A stretch of 64,000 nucleotides of DNA from Acidobacteriota bacterium (lineage in GTDB: Bacteria > Acidobacteriota > Blastocatellia > Pyrinomonadales > Pyrinomonadaceae): positions 4,164,001 through 4,228,000 of the forward strand of contig CP065003.1 in the NCBI GenBank assembly GCA_016700175.1. The letters run 5' to 3'. Under the pieces are notes generated by a model. The model searched no databases and was not told where the DNA came from. It saw only the letters and a program-made list of their open reading frames with translations. The position numbers and the translations under genes are program-made. This document shows, in pieces, positions 39,406 through 47,277 of this stretch. Numbering within the stretch: position 1 is the stretch's first letter; every line of letters begins with the position of its first letter.

Positions 39406-41307
39406 ATGGAAGCATTGGACGGAAATACGAAAGCACGGATTCGCATCACGTTCTCGGACGGCAAAGAGAAGCGCATCGACCTGAAGGAAACCCGCACTCT
39501 TGTCGGGCGGGGCGATGACAACGACATTCGCCTGAGGCACCCTTCGATATCCAGAAAGCACTTCGCGATCACGTATTCCGATGGCCGTTACATAATCGAC
39601 GACCTGGGAAGCCTGAACGGAACGCTCGTCGGCGACAAGCCGGCTGAGAATTACGAGCTCAGGGACGGCGACAGGATCACCGCGGGCGATTTCACAATGA
39701 TCTTTGAGCGGCCCGCGGAAAGGGAGCTCAGATTCTGCGACGTCGAGATCGATAACGACACCGCGATCGAACTTCCGGAAGAGTTCGTTTCGCTTGACAT
39801 GGACAATGTCGTCTCGAGCATCGCGAGGGACCTGAACGCGATCCTGAAGGTCACGGCAAAGATCAACGCCATCCACGATGTAGAGGAGCTTCAGAAAGAG
39901 CTCCTGAGCGAGATCCTGGAGGTCGTGCCCGCGAGCTCCGGCGCGATCATCCTTGTCGATGACGAAGGAGGTCTCGCTGAAGTCGTGGGCCTGAACAAGA
40001 GCGGTTCCGGCGGGCACGTGCACGTCAGCCGGACCATAATCAGCCGGGTGATCGACGAAAAGACGGTCGTACTTGCCAACGACATCGTGAACGACAGCCG
40101 GCAGATGACGCCCGAGAGTGTCGCAGTGGCGGGAGTTTCTTCGCTTCTTTGCGTTCCCATGTATCTCTACGACACGGTACACGGTGTGATCTACCTTTCG
40201 ACCTCGGCGGATGACCAGAGCTTTGACGAGAGCCACGTGAGATTTATGACCGCGATCGCCTCGATCGCCTCGATCGCGATCGGCAACGCCAGGAACTTCT
40301 CGATGCTAAGGATCGAGAACGCCAAGCTGAAGACCGCGAACTCGCTCGAAAAAAAGATGATCGGCGAGAGCGAGGCGATGAAACGCGTCTACGGATTTAT
40401 TGCCAAGGCCGCACCGAGCGACGCTACGATCCTGATCGAAGGCGAAAGCGGCACCGGAAAGGAACTGGCGGCAAAGGCGATCGTCGTCAACAGCCGCCGA
40501 AAGGAAAAGCCCCTTGTGATCATCAACTGCGCCACTCTGACCGAGAACCTACTTGAGTCGGAGCTGTTCGGTCACGAGAAGGGCGCGTTCACCGGAGCCG
40601 TAACGCAGAAGAAGGGAAAGATCGAGATCGCCGACGGCGGCACGCTGTTTCTCGACGAGATCGGCGAGCTTCCGCTCACGCTCCAGGCAAAACTGCTGCG
40701 GGTACTACAGGAGCGCGAGCTCGAAAGGGTCGGCGGGGTCGAGAAGATCGGCGTAAACGTTCGGGTGATTGCGGCGACGAACCGGGACCTGGAAGAAGAA
40801 GTGAAGAATGGAGGCTTTCGGCAGGACCTGTTCTATCGCCTGAATGTCATGAAGTTCCGAATGCCTGCGCTCCGGGAGCGCAGGAGCGACGTCATGCCGC
40901 TTGCGGAGGCATTCTTGCGTGACTACGCCCGCCGCAACGGCAGGGCTCTCAGGGGGTTCTCGGAAAGCGCGCGGGAAAGGCTTCTTGGATATGAGTATCC
41001 GGGAAATGTGCGCGAGCTTGAGAATGCGATAGAGAGGGCGGTCATCCTCAGTTCCGGCGAATGGGTAGCTGCGGAAGACCTGCCTGAGGAGTTTGCGGTT
41101 GAGAACCCGGCTGCGGATCAAGTCTCCGGCGAGCTTGTGCCGCTTCAGGAAGGCGTCAAGATCAAGAAAAAACAGATGATCATCGAGGCCTTTCGTAAAG
41201 CAGAAGGGAGCTACGTCGACACGGCAAAGATCCTGGACGTCCATCCGAACTATCTTCACAGGCTGATCAAGACACTGGGGATCAAGGAAGATCTCGAGAG
41301 CCTGTAA
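39406..41307 (+). CDS. Sigma54-dependent activator with FHA and GAF domains
   Basis: 633 aa. FHA domain at about 10-100 (GRGDDNDIRLRHPSISRKHF and LGSLNGT), GAF domain at about 140-300, then the AAA+ sigma54-interaction domain: Walker A GESGTGKE (346-353), GAFTGA (393-398) and GGTLFLDEIGELP. A Fis-type helix-turn-helix ends the protein (GSYVDTAKILDVHPNYLHRLIKTLGI). The FHA domain binds phospho-threonine peptides, so the input is probably a Ser/Thr kinase such as 31510-33744. The GAIT-to-GAFTGA loop is intact, so it should contact sigma54. Standalone gene. Confidence 0.95.
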   Translation: MEALDGNTKARIRITFSDGKEKRIDLKETRTLVGRGDDNDIRLRHPSISRKHFAITYSDGRYIIDDLGSLNGTLVGDKPAENYELRDGDRITAGDFTMIFERPAERELRFCDVEIDNDTAIELPEEFVSLDMDNVVSSIARDLNAILKVTAKINAIHDVEELQKELLSEILEVVPASSGAIILVDDEGGLAEVVGLNKSGSGGHVHVSRTIISRVIDEKTVVLANDIVNDSRQMTPESVAVAGVSSLLCVPMYLYDTVHGVIYLSTSADDQSFDESHVRFMTAIASIASIAIGNARNFSMLRIENAKLKTANSLEKKMIGESEAMKRVYGFIAKAAPSDATILIEGESGTGKELAAKAIVVNSRRKEKPLVIINCATLTENLLESELFGHEKGAFTGAVTQKKGKIEIADGGTLFLDEIGELPLTLQAKLLRVLQERELERVGGVEKIGVNVRVIAATNRDLEEEVKNGGFRQDLFYRLNVMKFRMPALRERRSDVMPLAEAFLRDYARRNGRALRGFSESARERLLGYEYPGNVRELENAIERAVILSSGEWVAAEDLPEEFAVENPAADQVSGELVPLQEGVKIKKKQMIIEAFRKAEGSYVDTAKILDVHPNYLHRLIKTLGIKEDLESL

Positions 41308-41331
41308 GCGCTCGACACGACGAATAGAGAA

Positions 41332-41378
41332 AGAGCGCCGGGATCCATCGCCCTGAGGGCTGCAGGATCAGGCGCTCT
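41332..41378. terminator. Bidirectional terminator
   Basis: AGAGCGCC (41332-41339) pairs with GGCGCTCT (41371-41378), reinforced by inner GATCC/GGATC and CCCT/AGGG. It lies between two convergent genes; T-tracts are weak on both strands. Confidence 0.6.
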
Positions 41379-41404
41379 CTCTGTTGCGAAACCAGGACCG
41401 CAGT

Positions 41405-41971
41405 CTAGATCACGTCGCGTATCGAGACGGGAGGCCCGGAAGTTCTCGATCCCGGTTCGCCGTTGGCAGGGAATCGCCATAGGTCCCCTTCCCATCTTCC
41501 GAAATCGTAGTGGTCCGGGTTGTACCACTGTATCCGGTCCGCCGCGTAGACGGTGGCGTTCGTGTGAATCGCGAGTGCCCCCATCAGGTATTTGCCGTCC
41601 GCAGTCGTGCCTTCGTTCCCGGCTTCCGTATTGGACGCGGCGCAGGAATAGACGACGATGTTTTCAGTCTGGTCCTTGATCGCTTCCCACATGCTGACGT
41701 TGTTGTGGAGAACGTCCTCCTGGCCGAGCTGAAGCCCCATCCCGCCCGCATCCATCGACATACGCGCGTTGTTGTTCGAGCCGGCGTAGCCGTGACAGAG
41801 GATGAAGATCGTGTGGAGTTTTCCGCCGTTGATCGTGATGGAGGTGTCGACCCGGTTGAATGCGTTTCTTAAGGGTACAGTGGCGTTGAGGTTGTAAGTA
41901 ATGGTAAGCGCCGTCAGGAAGGGAAGGTTTCCTGTAAGTCTTTGATCGCGAAAAATAAGATATTCGAACAT
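41405..41971 (-). CDS. Small protein with DUF4347/caspase-like His-Cys arrangement
   Basis: 188 aa from ATG 41971, chosen for a perfect AAAGGAGG 5 nt upstream. LHTIFILCHGYAG contains His60 after a hydrophobic strand; ENIVVYSCAAS contains Cys110 after the next strand. Between them GMGLQLGQEDVLHNNVSMWEAI resembles the loop and helix of DUF4347, and LMGALAIHTNATVYAADRIQWYNP follows as in that family. His and Cys at strand ends is the dyad of clan CD peptidases (caspase, CHAT, gingipain). No signal peptide. Activity is an inference. The C-terminus has no added domain. Confidence 0.65.
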   Translation of the reverse strand: MFEYLIFRDQRLTGNLPFLTALTITYNLNATVPLRNAFNRVDTSITINGGKLHTIFILCHGYAGSNNNARMSMDAGGMGLQLGQEDVLHNNVSMWEAIKDQTENIVVYSCAASNTEAGNEGTTADGKYLMGALAIHTNATVYAADRIQWYNPDHYDFGRWEGDLWRFPANGEPGSRTSGPPVSIRDVI

Positions 41972-42050
41972 TTGTCCTCCTTTGAGATTATTGCCCCGAT
42001 ATGACCTCCCGTCCTGCCGCTTCCGCTGGCTCTTTACCTGGTCGGGTGTC

Positions 42051-42107
42051 AAAAACAAAAACGGGACGCTGGTCTCTCGCGCGTTTTGCGAAGTGTCAAC
42101 GTCCCGT
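42051..42107 (-). terminator. Rho-independent terminator of the Bax inhibitor-1 gene
   Basis: ACGGGACG (42061-42068) pairs with CGTCCCGT (42100-42107); on the minus strand it is followed by TTTTTGTTTTTG. It is 34 bp past the stop codon. Confidence 0.85.
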
Positions 42108-42141
42108 TTCGTTTGAAAGGAGCCTCAGGAGGCGAACCTTC

Positions 42142-42858
42142 CTAATCTCTTGCCATAAATATCCGGAGTATGTACCAGAACAGCAGCGCCACGCTGGCAA
42201 AGAGCCCCAGCGAGGCTGCCACGTGCTGGTCGGTCCGGTAATGGTGAAGAATATTGGATGTTTCGTAAAGGATCGCGCCGCCGGCGAACGCAACCATAGC
42301 AAAGGCGAAAACACTCCCAAGCCCAAAACCGAACATTATTCCGGAAACGATGAACCCGAGCGCGACAAAGCCGCCGATCGCCAGGATCGGCCCGAGGAAG
42401 GAGAAGTCCTTCCGGGTCAGGAACACGACTGCCGAAAGGCCGGCGAAAAGTCCGCCCGTGACGACTCCGGCCTGGAGGATCGTGCTCATTCCGTCCGATT
42501 GGCTCGCAGCCATATAGATCAGCGGCAGGAAGATGATCGACTCCGCGAGCGTGAACAGCAGAAGGCCCATGTACTGCATGTACTTCGAGGTCGAAGACTG
42601 CGCCCAGGACTGCGCTAGCCACGACACGCCCATAAAAGCGGCGAGGACGATAAGCCAGGAATAAGGCCCGCTGAGCATCGTCGAGGCGATCCAAATTCCG
42701 CGTCCGGAACCTATCAGGTACGACACGATCGCTCCGAAAAGCAACACCGCACCCGCCAGGTGGATGTAGGTCTTCCGTATGAAAGCGGCACGATCTTCAG
42801 GAAGCGCTTCCGCCGCCGAGAGTCCGCGCACCTGGTTCACAAAAGCTGATTCGTTCAT
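42142..42858 (-). CDS. Bax inhibitor-1/YccA family membrane protein
   Basis: 238 aa with seven hydrophobic helices. Typical elements are FIRKTYIHLAGAVLLFGAIVSYLIG, QSWAQSSTSKYMQYMGLLLFTLAESIIFLPL and GGAILYETSNILHHYRTDQHVAASLGLFASVALLFWYILRIF, with the two conserved Asp of the pore region (ETSNILHHYRTDQ). The family forms calcium leak channels or inhibits FtsH-like proteolysis in E. coli. The gene stands alone with a strong terminator. Confidence 0.93.
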   Translation of the reverse strand: MNESAFVNQVRGLSAAEALPEDRAAFIRKTYIHLAGAVLLFGAIVSYLIGSGRGIWIASTMLSGPYSWLIVLAAFMGVSWLAQSWAQSSTSKYMQYMGLLLFTLAESIIFLPLIYMAASQSDGMSTILQAGVVTGGLFAGLSAVVFLTRKDFSFLGPILAIGGFVALGFIVSGIMFGFGLGSVFAFAMVAFAGGAILYETSNILHHYRTDQHVAASLGLFASVALLFWYILRIFMARD

Positions 42859-43293
42859 TTCAGTTCAATTCCCTAGAAAGTGTTTCGACAGAAGATGCCC
42901 CGGAACGACTTCCGGCTGTAACTCAATTAGGCGCGAATCACAATTGTATCAAATGCCGGCGCTCTGTTCCCTTCTTTTCCAACCGGGAAGAATTCCGCGC
43001 AAACCCGCGAGAATTCGCCTCGGCTATTGGTAGCCCGAGATGCAGGCGGCATTCGGGACCGCTAAACAGGCGCTTTGGCCTCGAGATCGAACGGTATGCA
43101 CCTTGCCCTTCCGATTGAATAGGTATGAAAGATATGTCGGATCAGATTCTATTCGACTTGTTTGAACCGCGGGCCGATTCTGTCCCGGGAACCATTCGCT
43201 TCCTGCAAGGAATGGCAGCCGGGACCGCGGGTCTTGCGGATCATTTCTATTAGCTGCGGTGCGGTGCTGCTTCCGCGGCAACGGAGGTGCGAG
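42859..43293. other. 435-bp gap before the paralogous secreted pair
   Basis: Nothing convincing is seen. The frame of the downstream gene is open back to 43162 but the signal peptide and ribosome site place the start at 43294. It probably holds divergent promoters that I could not identify. Confidence 0.5.
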
Positions 43294-45060
43294 ATGAAAA
43301 GACTGCTTATTCTCGTGACCGGAGCTGTCCTGCTCGGTTCCGCTGCGATCCTCGAGTGGAACTTCGAAAGCCGGGAAGTCTCGGCTGCTAATCCGGGTTC
43401 CGCCGGCGACACGGCGGTTCACAGGACCATTCCGGCACGATTCGATTACGCGCCGTTCGCCTGGAGGACGGTGGTCAACAATTCCAATTACCTCCCAAAA
43501 ACAAAGAAACGGTTCAACAGTTACAACCAGCCTTCGGTCAGTGCCGATGGCCACGTTGTTTTCCGGGCGAGGGGAAGGGGACAGCCTCGTGCGACGGGTA
43601 TCTTTGTCCGCCAGGTCAACGGTCCGGAAATGACGTCGCTTGCAGATCTGACTGTCGAGGTGCCGTATCCCAACAATCTGGGGACAATGTTCAACGAATT
43701 CCCGTCGATCCCAAGGATCTCGCCAAACACCGGCATCATTGCGACGCGCGGAAACCACCAGCCCGTATACCGTTATGATCTACCCGACGGAACCGAGACG
43801 AGGGTCGGGACAACCGGGGTTTACGTAATGCGCGGGGACGGCCTTGTCGTGACCGGGGCTTCGAAACTCGGGCTTGTGCCCGGATTCGAACACTATTCCG
43901 TGCCGGGTACGGACAACAACGTTGCGTTCGACGTATTTCCAGGTTCGCCGGCAGTGACTGACGACGGAACCATAGTCTTCAAAGGCAACTACACGGTCGA
44001 GGGAATGAGAAAAACAGGTGCGTTCTATCGAAGAGTGTTCAACACGCCCGGCGGAGGTTTTGACGCGCCCGAAGCGATCGCTACAACCGACACGGAGATC
44101 CCTGGCGCGCCGCCGCACTTCGGCTACAAGGAACTCACGTTCGGCTCCGTAGCGCCTCCCTCAGCGGTCGACGATGTTGCAGTGTTTGTAGCGCTCGACA
44201 ATGAAGATGATCCGCACTTCGGAGGTCTCTACGCAGCGCCGATCAAACCCAATCCGGAACTGGTGCCGATCGCGGAGATCGGGAAAACGCTCCCGGGGCT
44301 CGAGATCGAAGAGCTCACCGGCGTTGGTGAGGGACTTTCGTTCGACGGAAGGTATTTAGCATTCTGGATCTCCTGGGGAAATGAAACGAAGACAGTCAGG
44401 CTCTATTGCCCGGAAGAGGGAAGCGCCGACCGGATCGAGTACTGCAACGGCCTCGATCCCAACAGCGTTTTCGACAAACAGACCGGAAGGTGGTTTCAGG
44501 AAAGGCAAATGCCCCTCGGCCAGGGAGTTATCGTCTATGACCTCCTCACCGACACGTTCAGCCGGATCGTGACCACCGAGGAGTTCGATGATTTCCTTTT
44601 CTGGACCTACTCGGGACATGTCCCCGGTTCGACCGGGGACCATAGCGAAGGCGAACCCCCAAGGTGGAGGTCAAGCGCTTATTTCAGCGTTTACGACGGC
44701 ACGATAGTTTTCAAGGCGCGCACCGGAATGATGGGGAAAGACAACACCTATCTAGATCCGATCGACGGCATTTACATCTCCGATGTCCGGGCTTATCCCG
44801 AGATCAGGGCCTTGGCCGAGACGGGAATGGACGGAGGAGTTCTCGATCCGAATATCCCGCCCGCGATCCGTGCGGCGTATCCGATCACCGAGCTCGGGCT
44901 CGAGCGCGAGGCGCTCAGAGGCAGCTATCTGGCGATCAGCGCCAAGATGGGAAGCGAAGAGGATGGCTGGGCAGGGATCTATCTGACGAACACACACGAT
45001 CCACCCACCAGCACCGTCAAGACAGACAAAAGAGGTCAACGGAAGCCGGGCCTCCGCTAA
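43294..45060 (+). CDS. Secreted paralogous protein A
   Basis: 588 aa from ATG 43294, preceded by CGGAGG. A signal peptide (about 1-28) is followed by repeated short units such as VSADGHVVFRARG, IFVRQVNG, VTDDGTIVFKGNY, VAVFVALDN, FDGRYLAFWISWGNET and YDGTIVFKARTG, spaced roughly 50-90 residues apart, which suggests a beta-propeller. Two Cys (LYCPEEG and EYCNGLD) probably form a disulfide. The neighbour 45468-47204 encodes a clear paralog over the whole length. Function unknown; exported. Confidence 0.85.
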   Translation: MKRLLILVTGAVLLGSAAILEWNFESREVSAANPGSAGDTAVHRTIPARFDYAPFAWRTVVNNSNYLPKTKKRFNSYNQPSVSADGHVVFRARGRGQPRATGIFVRQVNGPEMTSLADLTVEVPYPNNLGTMFNEFPSIPRISPNTGIIATRGNHQPVYRYDLPDGTETRVGTTGVYVMRGDGLVVTGASKLGLVPGFEHYSVPGTDNNVAFDVFPGSPAVTDDGTIVFKGNYTVEGMRKTGAFYRRVFNTPGGGFDAPEAIATTDTEIPGAPPHFGYKELTFGSVAPPSAVDDVAVFVALDNEDDPHFGGLYAAPIKPNPELVPIAEIGKTLPGLEIEELTGVGEGLSFDGRYLAFWISWGNETKTVRLYCPEEGSADRIEYCNGLDPNSVFDKQTGRWFQERQMPLGQGVIVYDLLTDTFSRIVTTEEFDDFLFWTYSGHVPGSTGDHSEGEPPRWRSSAYFSVYDGTIVFKARTGMMGKDNTYLDPIDGIYISDVRAYPEIRALAETGMDGGVLDPNIPPAIRAAYPITELGLEREALRGSYLAISAKMGSEEDGWAGIYLTNTHDPPTSTVKTDKRGQRKPGLR

Positions 45061-45084
45061 GAATCAACGCCAACAGAGAAGCGC

Positions 45085-45120
45085 CGAAGCCGGGGACTTG
45101 CTCCCCGGCTTCGACTATTT
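45085..45120 (+). terminator. Terminator of paralog A
   Basis: A perfect 12-bp stem, CGAAGCCGGGGA/TCCCCGGCTTCG (45085-45096, 45102-45113), with a 5-base loop, followed by ACTATTTTC. It is 24 bp past the stop. Confidence 0.85.
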
Positions 45121-45467
45121 TCTCCTGTATCACTTTTCGTCTCCCGCGACATATCGCACGTTCGAATGTGAAAGAATCCGCGGTCGAAAACGCGGGATCC
45201 GGCGCCGTTCCGGGATGTACCGTTTTTACGGGCTCAAACGGCCCCCCGAAACGGTTGCCGTTGGCACTGCGGTTGCGACCTTTGTATTACGAGGAGTCAT
45301 CGCGGTCTTTGAATATTTGCGATCCAAACCGGACGGCTCAGACAAGGAAAGTTGAGGGATCGCGGCAATCATCGCCGGGCGGAGCCCGGCAGTTTTTCAG
45401 ACAAGGCAATGAGCCGATCGCGGTTCCGCCGCCCGGCGGTTGGTCGGCGCTCGACAGGGGGTGAACC
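45121..45467. other. Gap between paralogs with a second terminator
   Basis: An open frame at 45098-45355 (with ATG 45215 giving 46 aa and a possible membrane helix) starts inside the terminator of the previous gene and is not well supported. A second strong hairpin lies at 45374-45397. The region probably carries the promoter or an attenuator of paralog B. Confidence 0.5.
45374..45397 (+). terminator. Strong hairpin with T-run upstream of paralog B
   Basis: GCCGGGC (45374-45380) and GCCCGGC (45384-45390) with GGA loop, followed by AGTTTTT. It is 71 bp before the start of paralog B, so it may be an attenuator or end a small upstream transcript. Confidence 0.7.
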
Positions 45468-47204
45468 ATGAGAACCAGACTATTTACAATTTTAGGAGTC
45501 GTGCTCGCGGCGGGCTTCCTGATCGCTTACAGCGGTCAGTCGGCCTCAGCAGTGAAGAAAGCGGCCGCGGACGCACAGTTAGCGGAATTTCAATGGCATA
45601 CGGTCGTGAACAACAGTTTTGCGATCCCTGATTCAAATGCGAATTTCAGCAGTTACAGCCAACCGTCGATCAACAGCGACGGAATGATCGTCTTTAGGGC
45701 GAGAAGCACCGGCGGAAGGCATGTTTCGGGAATCTTCAAGAGAAAAGCGAATACCGGAAAGATCGTTACTATCGCGGATCAGAAGGTGGACGTTCCTTAT
45801 CCAAACAATCTTGGGACGAAGTTCAGAGAGTTTTCAGCCTTTCCGAGAATCGCTGCAAACGCGGATTACATCGCGTTCGAAGGACTCCATCAGCCCGTTT
45901 ACCGTTACTTTCTCGATGACGGCGAAGAAACCAGGATAGGAACCGCCGGTATTTATGCAATGCTAGGCTCGGATCTCCTGTTAACCGGAGCATCGAAACT
46001 AGCTCCTGCGCCCGGATTCGAGTATTTCGGAGTACCAGGATTCAAGAATATGCCGTTCAACATCTTCCCGGGCGGCTCGGCGATCACGGATGACGGAGCC
46101 GTCGTATTCAAAGGCAATTTCACTGTCGATGATGAGGAGCAAACTGGGATCTTCTTCCGGCCGCTGATCAACACGCCAGGAGGCGGAACGGATGTTGTAG
46201 GCGTCATCGCGACCTCGATGATGGATATACCGAACCAGCCTCCGAGCGGGATCTACAAGGAACTTACTTTCGACTCGACCGCTCCTCCGACAGTGGCAGG
46301 CAACAGGGTCATTTTTCTTGGCCTGGACAACGAGTGGGATCCGCACGTCGGAGGCATCTACATTGCCGAGATAAAGGACGGAGCGCCGTTCGAGGCGATT
46401 GTCGAGATAGGTTCGCCGCCTCCGGGACTTGAAGGCACTGTGCCGGCGCTGACGCGACTCGGCGAGGGACTTTCGTTTGACGGCCGGTACATAGCGTTCT
46501 GGGGTGCCTGGGGCAATGAAATGCGCAATCTCAGGCTGAACTGCCCCGCGGATGGGAATCCGGACATCGTGGCGTATTGCCGGGGAGGTGATCCCAGGAG
46601 CCAGTACGACGAAGAGAACGACATCTGGTATCAGATGCAGCAGGTCCCCGAGAACCAGGGGATCTTCCTCTACGACGTGATCGCGAGGCAGACCTATCTG
46701 GTTGCCGACAACGTGAACGGATTCTCCGACTTCCAGTTCTGGGTCTACTCCGGAAAGGTTCCGGGATCGGGCGGCGGAGACGATATCGACGCCGAACCGC
46801 CCCGATGGCGATCGTCGGCATTCGCGGCCGTCTCCGAAACAACCGTCGTGTTCAAAGCGAGGACAGCAGTTCAGGGCAAGGACGGCACATATTTCGATCC
46901 CAAGGACGGGATCTATATGAAAGACCCGGTCAGCGGCATACCGATGCTCATCGTCGCCGAGACAGGAATGGACGGAGCGCTGTTCGACCCGGCCCTCACA
47001 CCCGGCACGATGCCGGTGACGGAGCTGGGAATCGAACGCGACGGGTTCAGGGGCAGAAGGCTCGCCATCAACCTTGCGATGGGCAATGAAGAAGCAGGTT
47101 GGGGCGGAATCTACTTCACGGTCGTCGGCGGAAGCCATTCGGCTCTTCCGACAAAGGAAGCTGACAAATCCCTTTCCGACAGGTTAGGCAAGAAGCGGCA
47201 GTAA
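45468..47204 (+). CDS. Secreted paralogous protein B
   Basis: 578 aa. A signal peptide (about 1-27) is followed by the same repeat plan as paralog A: FQWHTVVNNSF, INSDGMIVFRARS, VPYPNNLGTKFREFSAF, HQPVYRY, DDGAVVFKGNF, VIFLGLDNEWDP, FDGRYIAFWGAWGNE and TVVFKARTAVQG. Cys residues in LNCPADG and AYCRGGD match those of paralog A. A GGGGGTG site precedes the start. The pair comes from a tandem duplication that is now well diverged, and the conservation of the glycine-rich turns implies both are functional. Probably an exported beta-propeller. Confidence 0.85.
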   Translation: MRTRLFTILGVVLAAGFLIAYSGQSASAVKKAAADAQLAEFQWHTVVNNSFAIPDSNANFSSYSQPSINSDGMIVFRARSTGGRHVSGIFKRKANTGKIVTIADQKVDVPYPNNLGTKFREFSAFPRIAANADYIAFEGLHQPVYRYFLDDGEETRIGTAGIYAMLGSDLLLTGASKLAPAPGFEYFGVPGFKNMPFNIFPGGSAITDDGAVVFKGNFTVDDEEQTGIFFRPLINTPGGGTDVVGVIATSMMDIPNQPPSGIYKELTFDSTAPPTVAGNRVIFLGLDNEWDPHVGGIYIAEIKDGAPFEAIVEIGSPPPGLEGTVPALTRLGEGLSFDGRYIAFWGAWGNEMRNLRLNCPADGNPDIVAYCRGGDPRSQYDEENDIWYQMQQVPENQGIFLYDVIARQTYLVADNVNGFSDFQFWVYSGKVPGSGGGDDIDAEPPRWRSSAFAAVSETTVVFKARTAVQGKDGTYFDPKDGIYMKDPVSGIPMLIVAETGMDGALFDPALTPGTMPVTELGIERDGFRGRRLAINLAMGNEEAGWGGIYFTVVGGSHSALPTKEADKSLSDRLGKKRQ

Positions 47205-47225
47205 ACACCACAGCGGTCAGGGAAA

Positions 47226-47258
47226 AAAGGGGAGCCGGCAACTTGCCGGCTCCCCTTT
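47226..47258. terminator. Terminator between paralog B and pckG
   Basis: A perfect 15-bp stem, AAAGGGGAGCCGGCA/TGCCGGCTCCCCTTT, with a 3-base loop. On the minus strand it continues into TTTTTTCC, so it is strongest for pckG; on the plus strand it stops paralog B. Confidence 0.92.
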
Positions 47259-47277
47259 AACTTAGGCGCCCAAGGCC

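Noticed and set aside
45098..45355. 85-residue open frame between the two paralogs, 46 aa from ATG 45215 with a possible membrane helix
   Set aside because: It starts inside the terminator of paralog A, has no ribosome site and no family pattern. The 46-aa version remains possible but unsupported.
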